From Allantophomopsis cytisporea (lineage: Eukaryota > Ascomycota > Leotiomycetes > Phacidiales > Phacidiaceae), in the NCBI GenBank assembly GCA_024752435.1, contig CP103025.1, positions 1,674,001-1,738,000 of the forward strand: a stretch of 64,000 bases of DNA. The letters run 5' to 3'. This document shows positions 35,564-46,939 of this stretch, piece after piece (position 1 is the stretch's first letter; the number at the start of each line of letters is the position of its first letter). The position numbers and the translations under genes are program-made. The notes beneath the pieces were generated by a model. The model was not told the origin of the DNA. It saw only the letters and a program-made list of their open reading frames with translations, and ran no database searches.

Positions 35564-37078
35564 ATGGCGGAGGAGGAAATCTCTAAGAACTTCGAGACGC
35601 TGCAAGTCCACGCCGGACAAGGGCCAAACAGTGAGAGAGCCAGAGCAGTTCCGATTTATGCTACAACGAGTTATGTGTTCAATGATAGCGCTCATGGTGC
35701 TCGACTTTTTGGACTCAAAGAGTTTGGAAACATTTATAGCCGTATTATGAACGTAAGATGACCCAATGGCAGAACAACCAAATTGAGACTCATATTTCAT
35801 AAAAACCTGTCCAAACTATGATACTGACTTATGTATAGCCAACTGTCGATGTCTTCGAAAAGCGAGTAGCGGCCCTGGAAGGAGGAGTTGCTGCCGTCGC
35901 AGCATCGAGTGGACAGAGTGCTCAGGCTATGACCATCCTCGCCTTGTGTCGTACTGGCGATAATATCGTCTCAACATCGAACCTTTACGGAGGCACCTAC
36001 AATCAGCTCAAAGTTTTCTTTCCACGACTTGGCATAACTACACGCTTTGTCCATGGTGACAAGCCGAGTGACTTCGCCAAGGTGATTGACGACAAAACTA
36101 AGTGCATATACATCGAGAGCATTGGAAATCCCAAATACAATGTTCCTGATTTCGAGGCCATTGCGAAGGTGGCTCATGATGCTGGGATCCCTCTTGTGGT
36201 AGACAACACCTTCGGATGTGGAGGGTTCTTCTGCAGACCTATTGATCATGGTGCCGACATCATTGTGGCTAGTGCCACCAAATGGCTTGGTGGTCACGGT
36301 ACGACTATTGGTGGTGTTGTGGTTGATTCTGGAAAGTTTGACTGGGGCAAAAATGCAAAGAAATTCCCTGACATGGTGGAGCCAGCAGAAGGTTATCACG
36401 GTCTCAGATTTTGGGATACCTTCGGCCCCATCACCTTTGCGATTCGTTTGCGAGTGGAAATCTTGAGAGATCTAGGAAGTTCCTTGAATCCAATGGCAGC
36501 ATTTCAGCTCATTCAAGGTCTCGAAACGTTATCCCTTCGAGCAGAAAGACATGCCCAGAATTCTCTTGCTCTAGCTCGTTGGCTTGAGAAGAGTGAATAT
36601 GTTGCCTGGGTCTCATACCCAGGCCTCGAGAGTCATGAGTCTCATCAACTAGCAAAGAAGTACTTGAAGAGAGGCTTCGGCGCCGTCTTGAGTTTCGGAG
36701 TGAAAGGGGGAGGAGCTGGTAGTGAAGTGGTAGACAGTCTCTCTCTGACCTCAAATTTGGCCAATGTGGGAGATTGCAAGACTTTGGCTATCCACCCATG
36801 GAGCACAACACACGAGCAGCTTTCTGATGAAGAGAAATTAGCGTCTGGAGTCACCGAGGTAATACAACTCATACTATATTGATCAAATTATCATTACACA
36901 CTAATCTCAATTACAGGACATGATCAGAATCTCGGTGGGTATCGAGCACATAGATGATATCATTCATGACTTTGAGCAGTCATTTAAGACAGCTTCATCC
37001 GCAAAGACTACGGGAGGAAAGGAAAACAATGCAGCTGTAAAGGGCAATGCAGACGGGGATGCCAAACTCGTTGTCTAA
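35564..37078 (+). CDS. MET17: O-acetylhomoserine sulfhydrylase (homocysteine synthase)
   Basis: PLP enzyme joining O-acetylhomoserine and sulfide to make homocysteine. Exons 35564-35752, 35839-36858 and 36917-37078 give 456 residues. Motifs are FETLQVHAGQGPNSERARAV at the start, SSGQSAQAMTILALC, the PLP-Asp region PLVVDNTFGCGGFFCRP, and the Schiff-base lysine at about 211 in ASATKWLGGHGT. The long GDTFGPITFAIRLR-type stretch and C-terminal DMIRISVGIEHIDDII belong to the Met17/CysD branch rather than cystathionine gamma-synthase. The tail has an extra Lys/Asn/Gly-rich segment of about 25 residues. The Aspergillus name would be cysD. Confidence 0.95.
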
Positions 37079-39053
37079 TATGTTCGATTCAGAATTAACA
37101 CGGGTTATAAGTTAATAATCCATAATAATCATATCAATTCCAGCTGCCAATCAAGAGCACAGCAAGGAGTTGACTTATGTATACGACCACGAATGATTTC
37201 AGGTCCCTTGGCTTGCACATCGATACAAGGATTGCTTGTGACTTGCTTAATCATAGACGAGATACGCAGATTTCCTAGATATATAAAATACTTGACGCAA
37301 ACATAATGTGTACAATACCAAGGCATCACATGTTGAGCTGTGTACGAAATGTACATCACGTTGGTCACATACATTCAATGCAAAAACGGAACTGTTGTAG
37401 ATTGGTTTGATTGCTGATGAGCAACAACTTCAGACAACTATTGAATTACTGTTCATACAACTCAGCGTGACGGATCGCCATTTAAATAAGTGCATATTTC
37501 TCAGAACATACTGAAACCAGCATGACTGGGGGCATAATGCTTTGTATCGATACCTGCGCTTCGTTAAATGGTATAAACAGTAGTGCTATGTATGCGTGTA
37601 CCATTAACTATCTGAACAACTTTACAAACTTCATATCAATGCATTACTTGCACAAATTCACATCCAGTCGATCAATGGATCAATGACATCTTTCGTTCGT
37701 CGTTAGTCTATCAATCCTTTGTCCTAGGGTCTCACTTCATGACTAGAAGAGCTATTCTTATCATAACCGCGTGCTATCATACAAATTTACAGGCTCCACA
37801 AGGATAAGGGTCTTTGCACAATTGAACCAAGTCGGACAATACTCTATTTGAACGAGACCACAAGTTGTGAGGCTCAAGCATCTCTCATCCCATTTCGTTC
37901 TATGAGGATCCTTCGCTTTGCAGGTCAAGGAATGTAGCAGAAAATATTGTTTGAAAGGTTTCGTTAGGATGGAGTAAACAAATGCTAGACGCTCAGATGT
38001 GATCCTCCTAGTAGGTATGCTACTATTTAAGGTGCGATCAGGGCCAACTCGGCTCCACGATCTGCAATCTATACAACCTTAAACAATTCCTTCATCCTTA
38101 TCCTTCCTCTTTGTTTTCGTACTTTCTCCACTCCCCCATAAACTCCCTTGACTGTAAGCTCAGAAACAGAGGGTGTCAACACAAGCCGATCTTTTCGATC
38201 TTTTCTGTAGCTGATAGAATGGACGCTGAGACCTTCGAGAAGTCCTTGCACTCCACTGTCGCCGTTGCTTTGCGACGCCGGTGGCTTGCATCTACTATTT
38301 CGAGCGCCTTGAAACAGCCGTACACTGTAGGATGTTGAATGGAATTCTCAACGCAACATCTTGCTGCAACAATGACGGCGATATCGCTACAGAATAATGT
38401 CCTGGAAAGTCAAATCAAAATCGAAAATGTATCACCATACCAACGCACACAACGGTATTCCATATGGCATGTGGAATTTAATGAGCGCTTCAATAATAGC
38501 AATAACGGGCTGCACAGTCATGCAATGAGAAAAGCAAGATTGACCTTCTTGCCGCCCAAGAGCGTGATTATCCTGGATCTTGATACTATCGGGTTGATCT
38601 CGCTCCTTGGTATTGCTGTCTCATTGGTTCATCGCAGTGTTTGCGACGATGCACTTGCAAGACTTGTGTGAGGCCCCTGTCGACATCAATGCGGCCTTCA
38701 AGGAGCCGGTAAGTCGTTTCACCTACAACAGCCATTATCTTCGATACTACTACTACATTTCTCTGGCCGCCGTCCATTTTCTTAAGAAATCCTTCCTCGT
38801 AGGTTATTCTGAGCCTCTCTGATTTAGACTGTTCTTGATTTCCTACAAAACTCTCCTCATTGCACGTCTCGAAGATTCGACTATCATTCATTAACATCTT
38901 CATTATTCCATTGTCGTTGAACGTCAAGGATTTTATCTTCATTTATATTACTCGTTCTTCTCACTGTTTTCGGTACTCACGCGCACTGTGCTGCTGCTTT
39001 TCTTCCAAACTCAAAAATCACCAAAACCACAAACACCAATTCCAACAGTCAAG
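37079..39053. other. 2-kb spacer upstream of the NCE102-like gene
   Basis: No gene is firmly supported. From about 38080 the DNA becomes pyrimidine-rich and promoter/leader-like; ATG-initiated open frames at 38221-38337 and 38339-38671 have no family resemblance, and a GTAAGT donor at about 38709 follows a readable stretch (CEAPVDINAAFKEP). A long spliced 5' leader for the downstream gene, or an unrecognised small gene, are both possible. Confidence 0.35.
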
Positions 39054-39644
39054 ATGGTTTCTATGCTCCTTCCTCTTCGTATTGTGCAGTTCATCACTTC
39101 TGTGCTTGTTCTTGCTCTCTCGGCCTATGGTATGTTCCAACAGAGCAACACGCTCTCGATGATATCCAAGGTATCCTACGGAAACTGATATGCCTTATAG
39201 TTGCCCACTGGTATAACAATGATACCTTGACTGCCTCCCCAACCCAGATCAACTTCTTGATCTTCGCTCCTGCTTTCTCCCTTCTCTCTATGGTCTACCT
39301 GGTACTCTCACCAAGACTCTCTGCCAAGGGTTTGTACCAAACTATCCATCTTACATCACACTTATCTGATTGCATTCACAGCCGCCCACCCAATTGCACA
39401 CTTTGCGGTTCAGCTCCTCAACACCCTCCTCTACTTCGCTGGATTCGTTGCACTGGCTGTCTTCCTCTCCAAGCTCCTCTTCTGCCGCGGTACCGTCTGC
39501 GTTGCTGCTCGTGCTGATGCCGCATTTGCTGCCTTCTCTTGGATCGTCTGGACTACAACCACCGTCCTCGTTGGTCTTGAGGCTTTCGGAAGAAGAGCTG
39601 GGCCATCTTCTACTGGACTCAAGCCAAACATGAGCGAAGCATAA
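39054..39644 (+). CDS. MARVEL-domain membrane protein, NCE102/Nce2 type
   Basis: A four-TM plasma-membrane protein of the eisosome/sphingolipid-sensing NCE102 family. Exons 39054-39129, 39201-39329 and 39382-39644 give 155 residues. TM1 is in RIVQFITSVLVLALSAYG, TM2 in FLIFAPAFSLLSMVYLVL, TM3 in LLNTLLYFAGFVALAVFL and TM4 in AFSWIVWTTTTVLVGLEAF. CRGTVCVAARADAAFAAF between TM3 and TM4 is typical of the family. The second donor is GTTTGT, a weak variant. A very long upstream region (about 2 kb) precedes it. Confidence 0.85.
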
Positions 39645-41141
39645 GCCGTTTAAAGTATAAGCACAAGTCAATGTACTCTCTGAAAAAGGCTCGCTGCGGT
39701 GAATGGTGGATCTGGTTGGGCATAGGTGGCAGATATCAGTACGATCTGCCTAGTTCGGTTTTCGTCTCTGGCACGGGAGCTTTCTCTTGGGCAATTTCAT
39801 AGTCACTGGATGTACTAGATTGTAAGATTTGCGTGTGAATAATGAATTTATGGATACGGGAGTCACTCAAATCTGTGAATTGTTTTCGTCTACATCATCT
39901 CCCTTAACGTTGGGAACCGCGTGACAACTCAAATCAAACTATGGCAAGAAGACATGGAGTGATGGTGAATATATGTAGCGATAATGGGAGTACGACGAGA
40001 ATGCCATGACGTTGCTCTGCAGACCTGTATCAACATGAACGCTCGTTATATACTTGAGGCATTAGGGGAGTTGAGACGATAGGCAGTACATTTATACTTT
40101 TCAGCACACGAGTACTCAATCTTTGTTTATACTTCATGCTTTTCCAGATCTCCTCAATTGTCCCTGTTGTCTCAAGATCTACCTATCATATATTGTAAAT
40201 TAATTATACTTGAGAGTCTTTTTTATCATATATCTGACAACCCGCCGAAAGAGAAATAAGGACATTGCATCAATGAACCTTCTTGTCGTGGTTTTGCATG
40301 GTTCTAACAATCCGAACAGTTTTGAGAGCTCTTGATACTTCAACCCTCTCCACCTCAGATATAATCGCTTTGAAGTCTTTCTGCGGATAGCTATTTACTC
40401 TATCATACACAGTCCAATCCATATGTCTTCGATAATTTCTAAAATGGCAGTTGCTAACAGTGAAGATTCAAAAATGTAAGGAACATATTGAGGTAATAGG
40501 TATAGTAGATGATAATTATCCAGCATACATTTCTCATACTCATGGTTGCACCAAAACTTCTCAATTTGGACTTCAAGTTTAATGGCAAGTTCTTTCTCTA
40601 CTTCTGAAGATAATTTTCTCAGTATGATAAATAGTTATGACTACGTAGAATAAATAGACAATCATCGCGCCTAGCTCTACAGCTGTAGTTGTTCGGCTGC
40701 TGGGTTTATTCCTGTGCGGATAAGGTAGAGAACAGAGTTTCTGAGACCAAAGAAATCCTCACACTCCAAGGAGAAATTAATCAGATACGTTTCTGCTAAA
40801 GACGTCAGGCCTGCTGTTCGACACGGGCAAAGATACGGCAGAGCTGCACGCTGATTTCGATGCCTGCAAGATTGATTGTCTGAGCCGTATTAAGAATGGG
40901 TGGAACTTCGAGACGGGCAGACGCGCGATTGTAAGAGTGTTCCTGCGGGACCTGCAGACTGGCAGGTCCTTTTTTCTGCCTATTTTCTTAATTCATACCT
41001 GAAACTTGCACACCCCAAATGCGCCATCACTTCGGCCATCGGATTTAGAGTTAATCCATATTCTCTCCGGACGCGACAGACTGGAAATATATCCTGATAT
41101 CAATATTGTCAGGAGCCACAGCCAAGCTTCCGAGAAGAATC
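39645..41141. other. 1.5-kb AT-rich spacer containing a GC-rich island
   Basis: Mostly AT-rich without genes: the NCE102-like 3' UTR on the left and the MRPL50 promoter on the right. The exception is the island at 40781-41002, listed separately. Confidence 0.5.
40781..41002. other. GC-rich island, open on both strands, ending in hairpin plus T6
   Basis: By my count 40801-40980 is about 55 percent G+C, against roughly a third nearby. The plus strand is stop-free for 73 codons (40781-40999, with TSGLLFDTGKDTAELHADF) but has no ATG. The minus strand is stop-free for 60 codons (40987-40808, with RLEVPPILNTAQTINLAGIE). GGACCTGC (40948-40955) and GCAGGTCC (40962-40969) form an 8-bp stem with a 6-nt loop, followed by T6 (40970-40975). 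ATACGGC and GCCGTAT also pair across about 47 nt. It could be a remnant exon, a foreign fragment or a Pol III-type structured RNA; I recognise none. Confidence 0.45.
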
Positions 41142-42124
41142 ATGGTCTCTTCATTGCTTGCCTCAAGAGCGCCTCAATGCACAGCATGTGTGCGTCGATT
41201 GGCCATGAGCTTTGCTGAAGCGTCATTTGCGCCAACTCGACAGCAAGCATTTCGCGGAAAGAAGACTGTTGCAAAGGTCTCCACTGTCACAGTAAGACTG
41301 CTAGAGGACATAGACCAATATGGACCCGAAGGTAAAACATCCAATCAACATAGGATGATGTCTTCGTTTGGCTGGCTTTAAACCAATTACTGATAGTATA
41401 AAAAGGCTCCATCATTACTGTTTCTCCTGGTCGAATGCGCAATAACTGGTTTCCTAACCAGAGCGCGGAATATATTACAAAGCAGCAGCTACAGGAACAA
41501 CGACTTGAGGATAGAATAAGGGAAAGGGATTCGACGTTCTCAAAGGATGCGAAGTTGAAGCAGAGGAAGGCGAAAGAAGAGAAGGACTCCCAGCAGGAGC
41601 CAGAGACTATCAAAGTCGATCTAGGATTATTGAACGTGAGTGGCGAGATATTCTTCACTTGTCATTCCGTACCATACTGACGCATTGGGTAGCCTGAACG
41701 TTCATTGAAGGTCATAGATGAGCTAGTACCTGCCAACATCGATTTCTATAGAACGGCTAAGACCGCACCTGCGCCAGTAGAGCCAGCACGTATTTCTCCT
41801 TCTATAGCAGCTAGCGCTGTGCTATCGGCAGCTGCGGCAAAGGCAAAGGCAGACGCCGAGGCAGCGGCAATTCCAAAGGATGCTGGCATATTTGGATCAG
41901 TCTCTACATTGGACATCGTTGTGGAGTTGAAGTCTATACTGGCAAAGGATGCAGAGGGATCTCGAGTGGTTCTATCGACTGAGGATATCACATTTGTGAA
42001 TGGGCAGGGTGAAGGTGAGGAGAGACATAGGGTGAAGAACCTTGGTGTCTTCGAGATTAATATCTCTGTGAAGGGTGGTACAGACATTCTGAGAAGAACG
42101 ATCAAGGTCAATGCACAAGAATAA
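41142..42124 (+). CDS. MRPL50: mitochondrial ribosomal protein bL9m
   Basis: A large-subunit mitoribosomal protein. Exons 41142-41331, 41406-41635 and 41693-42124 give 283 residues. The N-terminal presequence-like segment (MVSSLLASRAPQ) is followed by the bL9 N-domain: VRLLEDIDQYGPEGSIITV and GRMRNNWFPNQSAEYI. A Lys/Glu-rich connecting helix follows, then an Ala-rich spacer and a diverged C-domain. The first intron must end at AAG (41405), since the nearer TAG would lead to a stop. The first in-frame ATG is at 41142. The symbol is by analogy with yeast. Confidence 0.88.
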
Positions 42125-42531
42125 CACAAGCATTGAATCGGGAACTCAAAAAGGGAGGACGAAATACTGTATATTAAATGAGCAATGTAAAAATATCCGC
42201 TACATGAAACAAGTCTAAATAAAGCCCAAGGGTATTTTTCACTATCGTATTCTGTGTTGAAGATAATTTAGTCAGCGAGACTAAGGAAATGTGTTAGGGG
42301 TAGCAAGATGCATTGATACAACCTTGGCACAACACCCTATATAGGTATGAGATCGAAATCGATTGATCCCTAATGTCCATACACATCTTTGAAACGCTCT
42401 TGAGCTCCTATAAACTCCCATGAACTCCTCTAGACAAGATGCAAGAAAATGTACTAAGCCATAGCTTATGTGCATGCCAAAAACTCAAAGTAACTCCCGT
42501 AAATGCTTCAATGCTCAACTAAGCTGACGAA
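42125..42531. other. convergent 3' spacer
   Basis: Lies between MRPL50 (plus) and the F-box-like gene (minus). No features beyond the two expected 3' UTRs. Confidence 0.5.
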
Positions 42532-43698
42532 TCAAGGTATTTCCCAGACACTTTTCGTAACTCTCACTAAATCCTCTATTTCACTAGGGTTTTTGGAGCT
42601 CGTTTGTCCTCTAAATCTCGCAATATCCTTTCTCAGTTCAACCCTGTCGCGATGTCCCAACTCTGCTACCAAAGGTTTGAAGAATTGCATGATCTCCAGT
42701 CTGTGCTCTCTAGCCTTCCAAACAGCATGTTTGATCAGATCCAGTGATACATGCTTCTCATCACAGAAGCGGGACAAAATGAATAAGGCGTAGAGATTGC
42801 CAGTGCTTACAGCGGTATATAAGCCAGCGATAGCTTCTTCTCCACTAGTAGATGTAACCCAATCAATTTGTACTTGAGCCCTCGCTAAATAGAAGAGGAG
42901 TTTGAGATCATCTTCTGTCCACGGTCCATGTAGGAGGTACGCTGGTATTTCTAGTTCAGAATGTACCGTAAAATAAGGTTGTTTCCAATGCCATGTCGAC
43001 TCGGACCAACTCAATATTGGCGACTGCTCCCAATCATAGATATCGACAAAACTTCGGAAGTCGTCATAGTCTGGCTCAAAAAGATCTTCGGCGTTTGAAT
43101 GACGGTATAGTAACTTTCGAGGATGCCATGCAAGTCCAAAAGCCTCAGCTTCAGCATCCCTAAGCTCACGAGATTCTTGAAAATGGTCCAAGAGCTTTTC
43201 TGACGACAAATCCTTCTCGTGAACGTCCAAAACGTGGTGGGGAATTTTCGGAGGAGGATCCCTTCCAAGAGACGCCTGCCGTAGCCATTCGGTTTGTGCC
43301 TTCATAAGAATCTCGAAATTCGCCCATCGACGACGTAAAATGGCCGATTGGAGTTTTGCGTTCCCTCCCACTGCAGGAGGAGGAGTACCATGTCCATTAA
43401 TAATTTCCACGTCGTATTTTATCCACTCGTATTGTGGCGCCCAAGCATCGTAGAAAGCCTCCATAACAGTCTGTACGTAGGTGTAATGCCCGCTCAGTTT
43501 CCCGGCAATGATTGGGCTCGCTCGTGGCAAGTTAAGGTTCATGGCGAAGAGGAAGACTTCCTGCAAAAGTTCGCTGGGTAGCTTCTCTAGTAATGACATC
43601 TTTCGTTTCGATTTGAGATGTTTCAATGAACGGGGTTTCTTTGGTTTTGAGACTTCAACATGTTGATACTCAATCTGTTTCGCCGCAGGGAGTTTCAT
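42532..43698 (-). CDS. F-box-like protein of unknown function
   Basis: An open frame of 388 residues. An F-box-like segment is at about 34-55 (MSLLEKLPSELLQEVFLFAM), after a basic N-terminus (KPKKPRSLKHLKSKRK). The rest is Trp- and acid-rich with no second domain that I know, ending in helical repeats (AVSTGNLYALFILSRF, LIKHAVWKAREHRLEIM). Such proteins are numerous in Pezizomycotina and presumably serve as SCF ubiquitin-ligase adaptors, but the substrate is unknown. The frame stays open upstream to a possible splice acceptor at about 43740, so an additional 5' exon is possible; the start at 43698 is the first ATG in frame. Confidence 0.7.
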   Translation of the reverse strand: MKLPAAKQIEYQHVEVSKPKKPRSLKHLKSKRKMSLLEKLPSELLQEVFLFAMNLNLPRASPIIAGKLSGHYTYVQTVMEAFYDAWAPQYEWIKYDVEIINGHGTPPPAVGGNAKLQSAILRRRWANFEILMKAQTEWLRQASLGRDPPPKIPHHVLDVHEKDLSSEKLLDHFQESRELRDAEAEAFGLAWHPRKLLYRHSNAEDLFEPDYDDFRSFVDIYDWEQSPILSWSESTWHWKQPYFTVHSELEIPAYLLHGPWTEDDLKLLFYLARAQVQIDWVTSTSGEEAIAGLYTAVSTGNLYALFILSRFCDEKHVSLDLIKHAVWKAREHRLEIMQFFKPLVAELGHRDRVELRKDIARFRGQTSSKNPSEIEDLVRVTKSVWEIP

Positions 43699-44449
43699 CT
43701 GTCGACCTCGTGGTCGTGGTGGTTGTGTTTTTCCTGCATTCTGTGTGATGTCAGCTCACGCTCAACTTCACAAAATTGAAAATGTCCACGAACTGCAGCA
43801 CGTATAACGCTTCTTCTTTGATCTCGAACATTTTTCCCGGGTATCTTGATCGGCGTCAGAAGCATTTCGGACCCTCAATCGGGCGACGGATTGTGTGAGT
43901 GGTGATGCGACTTCGTAGAATAAATCTGGATGGCAAAGGCTGAGAGACGAGGCTGACCAAAATTTACCATAATGCGCTTTCGGGTTTATTGGTTGGCAAT
44001 TGACATTTTTCACATATTAACTTTGCCGATATCTTACAATCTACATATCATTGAAGAGAGAAGCTTGCTATTTAGGTATTCTACCCATTGTCTGTATGTT
44101 CTAATGTCCACCGAAATAGATCGCATTCACACTAAATATTGATGCATACAATACCTAGGAAGATATGAATAGAAAGCTGATGGGTAGGGTATCTGTCTTA
44201 TCGTTATTCATAGCTTGCGTGACAGGGTAGCTATATAATGTACGTTGCCATACGACAATTGTGGTCGAAATCTTAAAATCTCAAAATCCCTCTCCTACCT
44301 GACTGCCATGGCATAACACCAAAGGTACCATAGATACAGACACAGCTACTGGGAAGCTTCATATGACCTTAGGCGAATCGAAGTGATAGTACAGACATAA
44401 ATGTCCACACCGCGCCATTTCAAGTTGACTTTAATGGGTATCTCATAGA
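43699..44449. other. spacer between the F-box-like gene and DUO1
   Basis: 750 bp holding the promoter of the F-box-like gene and the 3' UTR of DUO1. An open frame at 43768-44013 on the minus strand has no homology I can see. Confidence 0.4.
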
Positions 44450-45227
44450 TCAGCTGGCGCCTCTGGCTCTACCTCTACCTCTCATACTTCCAATGCCCCT
44501 GCCTATACCAGAGCCACCTTTGCTCTGATATGTGCCTCTACCTACACCTGGCTGTCCTCCAACTCCAACATAGCTTGTTCCACTACTGGTGCTACCTCTT
44601 CCAACACCTCTGACGGAACCCCTAGATCGTGTACCCCTAGCTCCCCGAGTTACTGTTCCTGCTTGCCGTTGTCGCTCTTCATCCTCCGCTCTTCGTTTAG
44701 CATCTTCCCTCCGCCTCTCTTCCTCTGCTGCTCTTCGCTCTGCAGCCTGTCGCTTTAACACCACCTCGTTCTCTACGTCTGCCATATCCTGCGTAGCGCC
44801 TTGCCAATTCGGGTTCAAGATAAGTCTTTGATTATGTTCTGTTTGACTCAAGATTCTAGTCCAGGTATTGAGGAGTGTCGATGCCGAAGTAACTGTACGA
44901 GAGACATTCTAGACTCAACATCAGTGACTATGCAAAATGTTTGATAGTAATCAAGGATCTACCCACATCCATATTCCCTTTCGCTGTTTCTAAGCTGGAT
45001 ATTACACCCTCTATCACCTCATTGATATTGCGCACACCTTCTAGTTCTTTCTGAAGTGCTGTATTGCGCGCCTGCTCCACATCGTATTTTGATTCGCCAT
45101 TGCGCTGTGTTGAAGCTGCCTCCGGGTCGTTGGTAGGGGTTTTAGGTTCTTTTGGTGACGGGGATCCAAATAAATTTTCGGTGTCCTCATCGGAGAGGTC
45201 CAGTCTTTCAAGATCGGAGCTTGCCAT
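44450..45227 (-). CDS. DUO1: DASH complex subunit Duo1
   Basis: A component of the fungal DASH/Dam1 ring that couples kinetochores to microtubule ends. Exons 45227-44967 and 44908-44450 give 239 residues. The family core is ELEGVRNINEVIEGVISSLE to KGNMDNVSRTVTSASTLLN, continuing TRILSQTEHNQRLILNP and GATQDMADVE. The N-terminus LERLDLSDEDTENLFGSP is also conserved. After the core come a charged coiled-coil stretch and an Arg/Gly-rich C-terminus (GRGIGSMRGRGRARGAS). It overlaps no neighbour; the 3' end faces the F-box-like gene. Confidence 0.93.
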
Positions 45228-45594
45228 GATTGTGAGTAGGATAGTGCTTGGGAGAACCTCAGATGCTTAAATCTATGCGCAAAACCCCCCAAAAAGTAAA
45301 AATGACGTGTGCAAGTATGCTCTTGTTGATGTTTAGCTTTCTGGTACTCTTGTCGCGAAAAGCAATTGGGAGACGCGTCGGTTGTTGCCCAACGGGCTGC
45401 GCTTCAGCCTCGCTTTCAATTGCGAGGCTTGGCGTAGAAATGTGGTTCTTGATATGCTGCTACCTTAATTAGGGATCTAGGCGGGTGTCAGCTAATAGTG
45501 ACATACCAATGTCGAACTATAAATGTACTCAACAAAATACTAAGTATTGGGAGCTTGTAGTCTAGTAGAGTGGTGTTACATTAAACTAAGTAAT
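45228..45594. other. spacer DUO1 promoter / HEM25 3' UTR
   Basis: 367 bp. An AT-rich right half precedes the stop of the minus-strand carrier. Nothing else is seen. Confidence 0.45.
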
Positions 45595-46619
45595 TCATGA
45601 CAATTCTCGACTACTTGTTACATGCCAACTGGATTGTGCCCTCCTAATCAACTCCTCATAAACAGTCCATGCCAACGCCGAACTGAGGGCTTTCCTGCCC
45701 ATCCTCAACGCCAGACCATCAAAGAGAGACTTGATACCTTCCTCTCCTACCATTTTTCGAGCGGCATGGATCATGTTCCTATACTCGTTAGGACGTAACT
45801 GGAGACGAGTTTTGATTGAATCGAAAGGATTCGTTAGGGCAGTAGCAAGTCCAGCAGCTAGAATTCCCGATCCAAAATTGATAGAAGCTGATGTTGTTGC
45901 TTTCATGATTGCCTCTGGGGCACCTGGTATAGCTACCTTCTGAGACAATTTGCTAAGTCTCTTTTTTGATTGTTCGTAAAATAGCACATAGAGTCCAGCA
46001 AACGGTGCATCTCGAACTGCTGTTGCACCCGCTCCAGCAAAGAATCCTCTCAACCCATTTTGCTTCAATATGTCTCTTCCAGCTTCTGCAATTGACCGAT
46101 AATTGTACATGCTTGATTCATAACGGACCTTTATAACAGTCATTGGCATGAGAATGAACCCCGCAGAAGCCCGAGCAATAGCACCAGTTGTAAGGTTCGC
46201 GAGGTTCGAAAGTGCTGGTAGTGCAGATGAATATCCTGGCTTCTGAGTCGGCTCGACTATGCCCATGGAGTGTAGGAGCTTCGAGCGTGCTGCATGCTGT
46301 CGTAACTTATTCAGACTTGTAAAGTATAGAGCAGATCCAAGGCCAGTTCGTAGGGCCGAGGGGACTGTGCCACGCCAAAAGGCGCGAATAGAATTTGGAC
46401 TGGCATAGATCTCGTGAATGATAGTCCTAAGTGAAGAGGAACGAGATTGCTGTACTCGAGTTTTCAGCAAGTCTGCAGGTTGCAACAGGACGGCCGAGCA
46501 GACGCCCGCACATAAACCACCTAGAAAGTGCGTGGGTGCTATAAACTATGATCAGCGAAACAACTTCCAAAGATGATGACATAAACTCTTACAGGACGAC
46601 GGCGATCGAGCTCGACCAT
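45595..46619 (-). CDS. HEM25: mitochondrial glycine carrier (Hem25/SLC25A38)
   Basis: Imports glycine into the matrix for 5-aminolevulinate and heme synthesis. Exons 46619-46593 and 46545-45595 give 325 residues; the 47-nt intron has a GCTGAT branch region and CATAG acceptor. Exon 1 encodes only MVELDRRRP, then FIAPTHFLGGLCAG opens the first carrier repeat. Signatures are QPADLLKTRVQQ, MPMTVIKVRYES and NPFDSIKTRLQLRP. The RVQQ and KVRYES variants are characteristic of the Hem25 branch. It is divergent from PAN6 across 320 bp. Confidence 0.9.
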
Positions 46620-46939
46620 CGGACATGGCGCGATCTAGTATATGTGTCGACTGACGATGCTCATCATGAGTTGTCCTCCATAAAAAGTATCGGTATGGAG
46701 ATTGAGGAAAGAGTTGTTGAGTTCAAGCGAAAGTTTTTAAATGTCGATGATACTTGGATAAACCTTCGCCGAGGGCGGCACGGGAAACCTGTGCTAAAAT
46801 CACTATGCGAATGCTTGTGGGCTTGCAAATACGCGGAATAATTCATCACAATATGACTCCTCCAGGTGGATTATAAAGCAATGTGCTTCAAATTTATTTC
46901 AACGTGTCATTTCTTCTGTTTCTCTTCATCATTACAAGA
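46620..46939. promoter_or_regulatory. bidirectional promoter region HEM25 / PAN6
   Basis: 320 bp between divergent starts. An open frame crosses it on the plus strand (46548-46841) but overlaps HEM25 exon 1 antisense and has no family match. TATAAAG at about 46872 could serve the pantothenate synthetase gene. Confidence 0.45.

Noticed and set aside
40948..40975. Bacterial-type rho-independent terminator
   Set aside because: The hairpin plus T-run has the right shape, but eukaryotic nuclear context makes that role unlikely; kept as part of the GC-rich island finding instead.
46548..46841. Plus-strand frame between HEM25 and PAN6
   Set aside because: It overlaps HEM25 exon 1 antisense and occupies the divergent prom­oter; no family resemblance.
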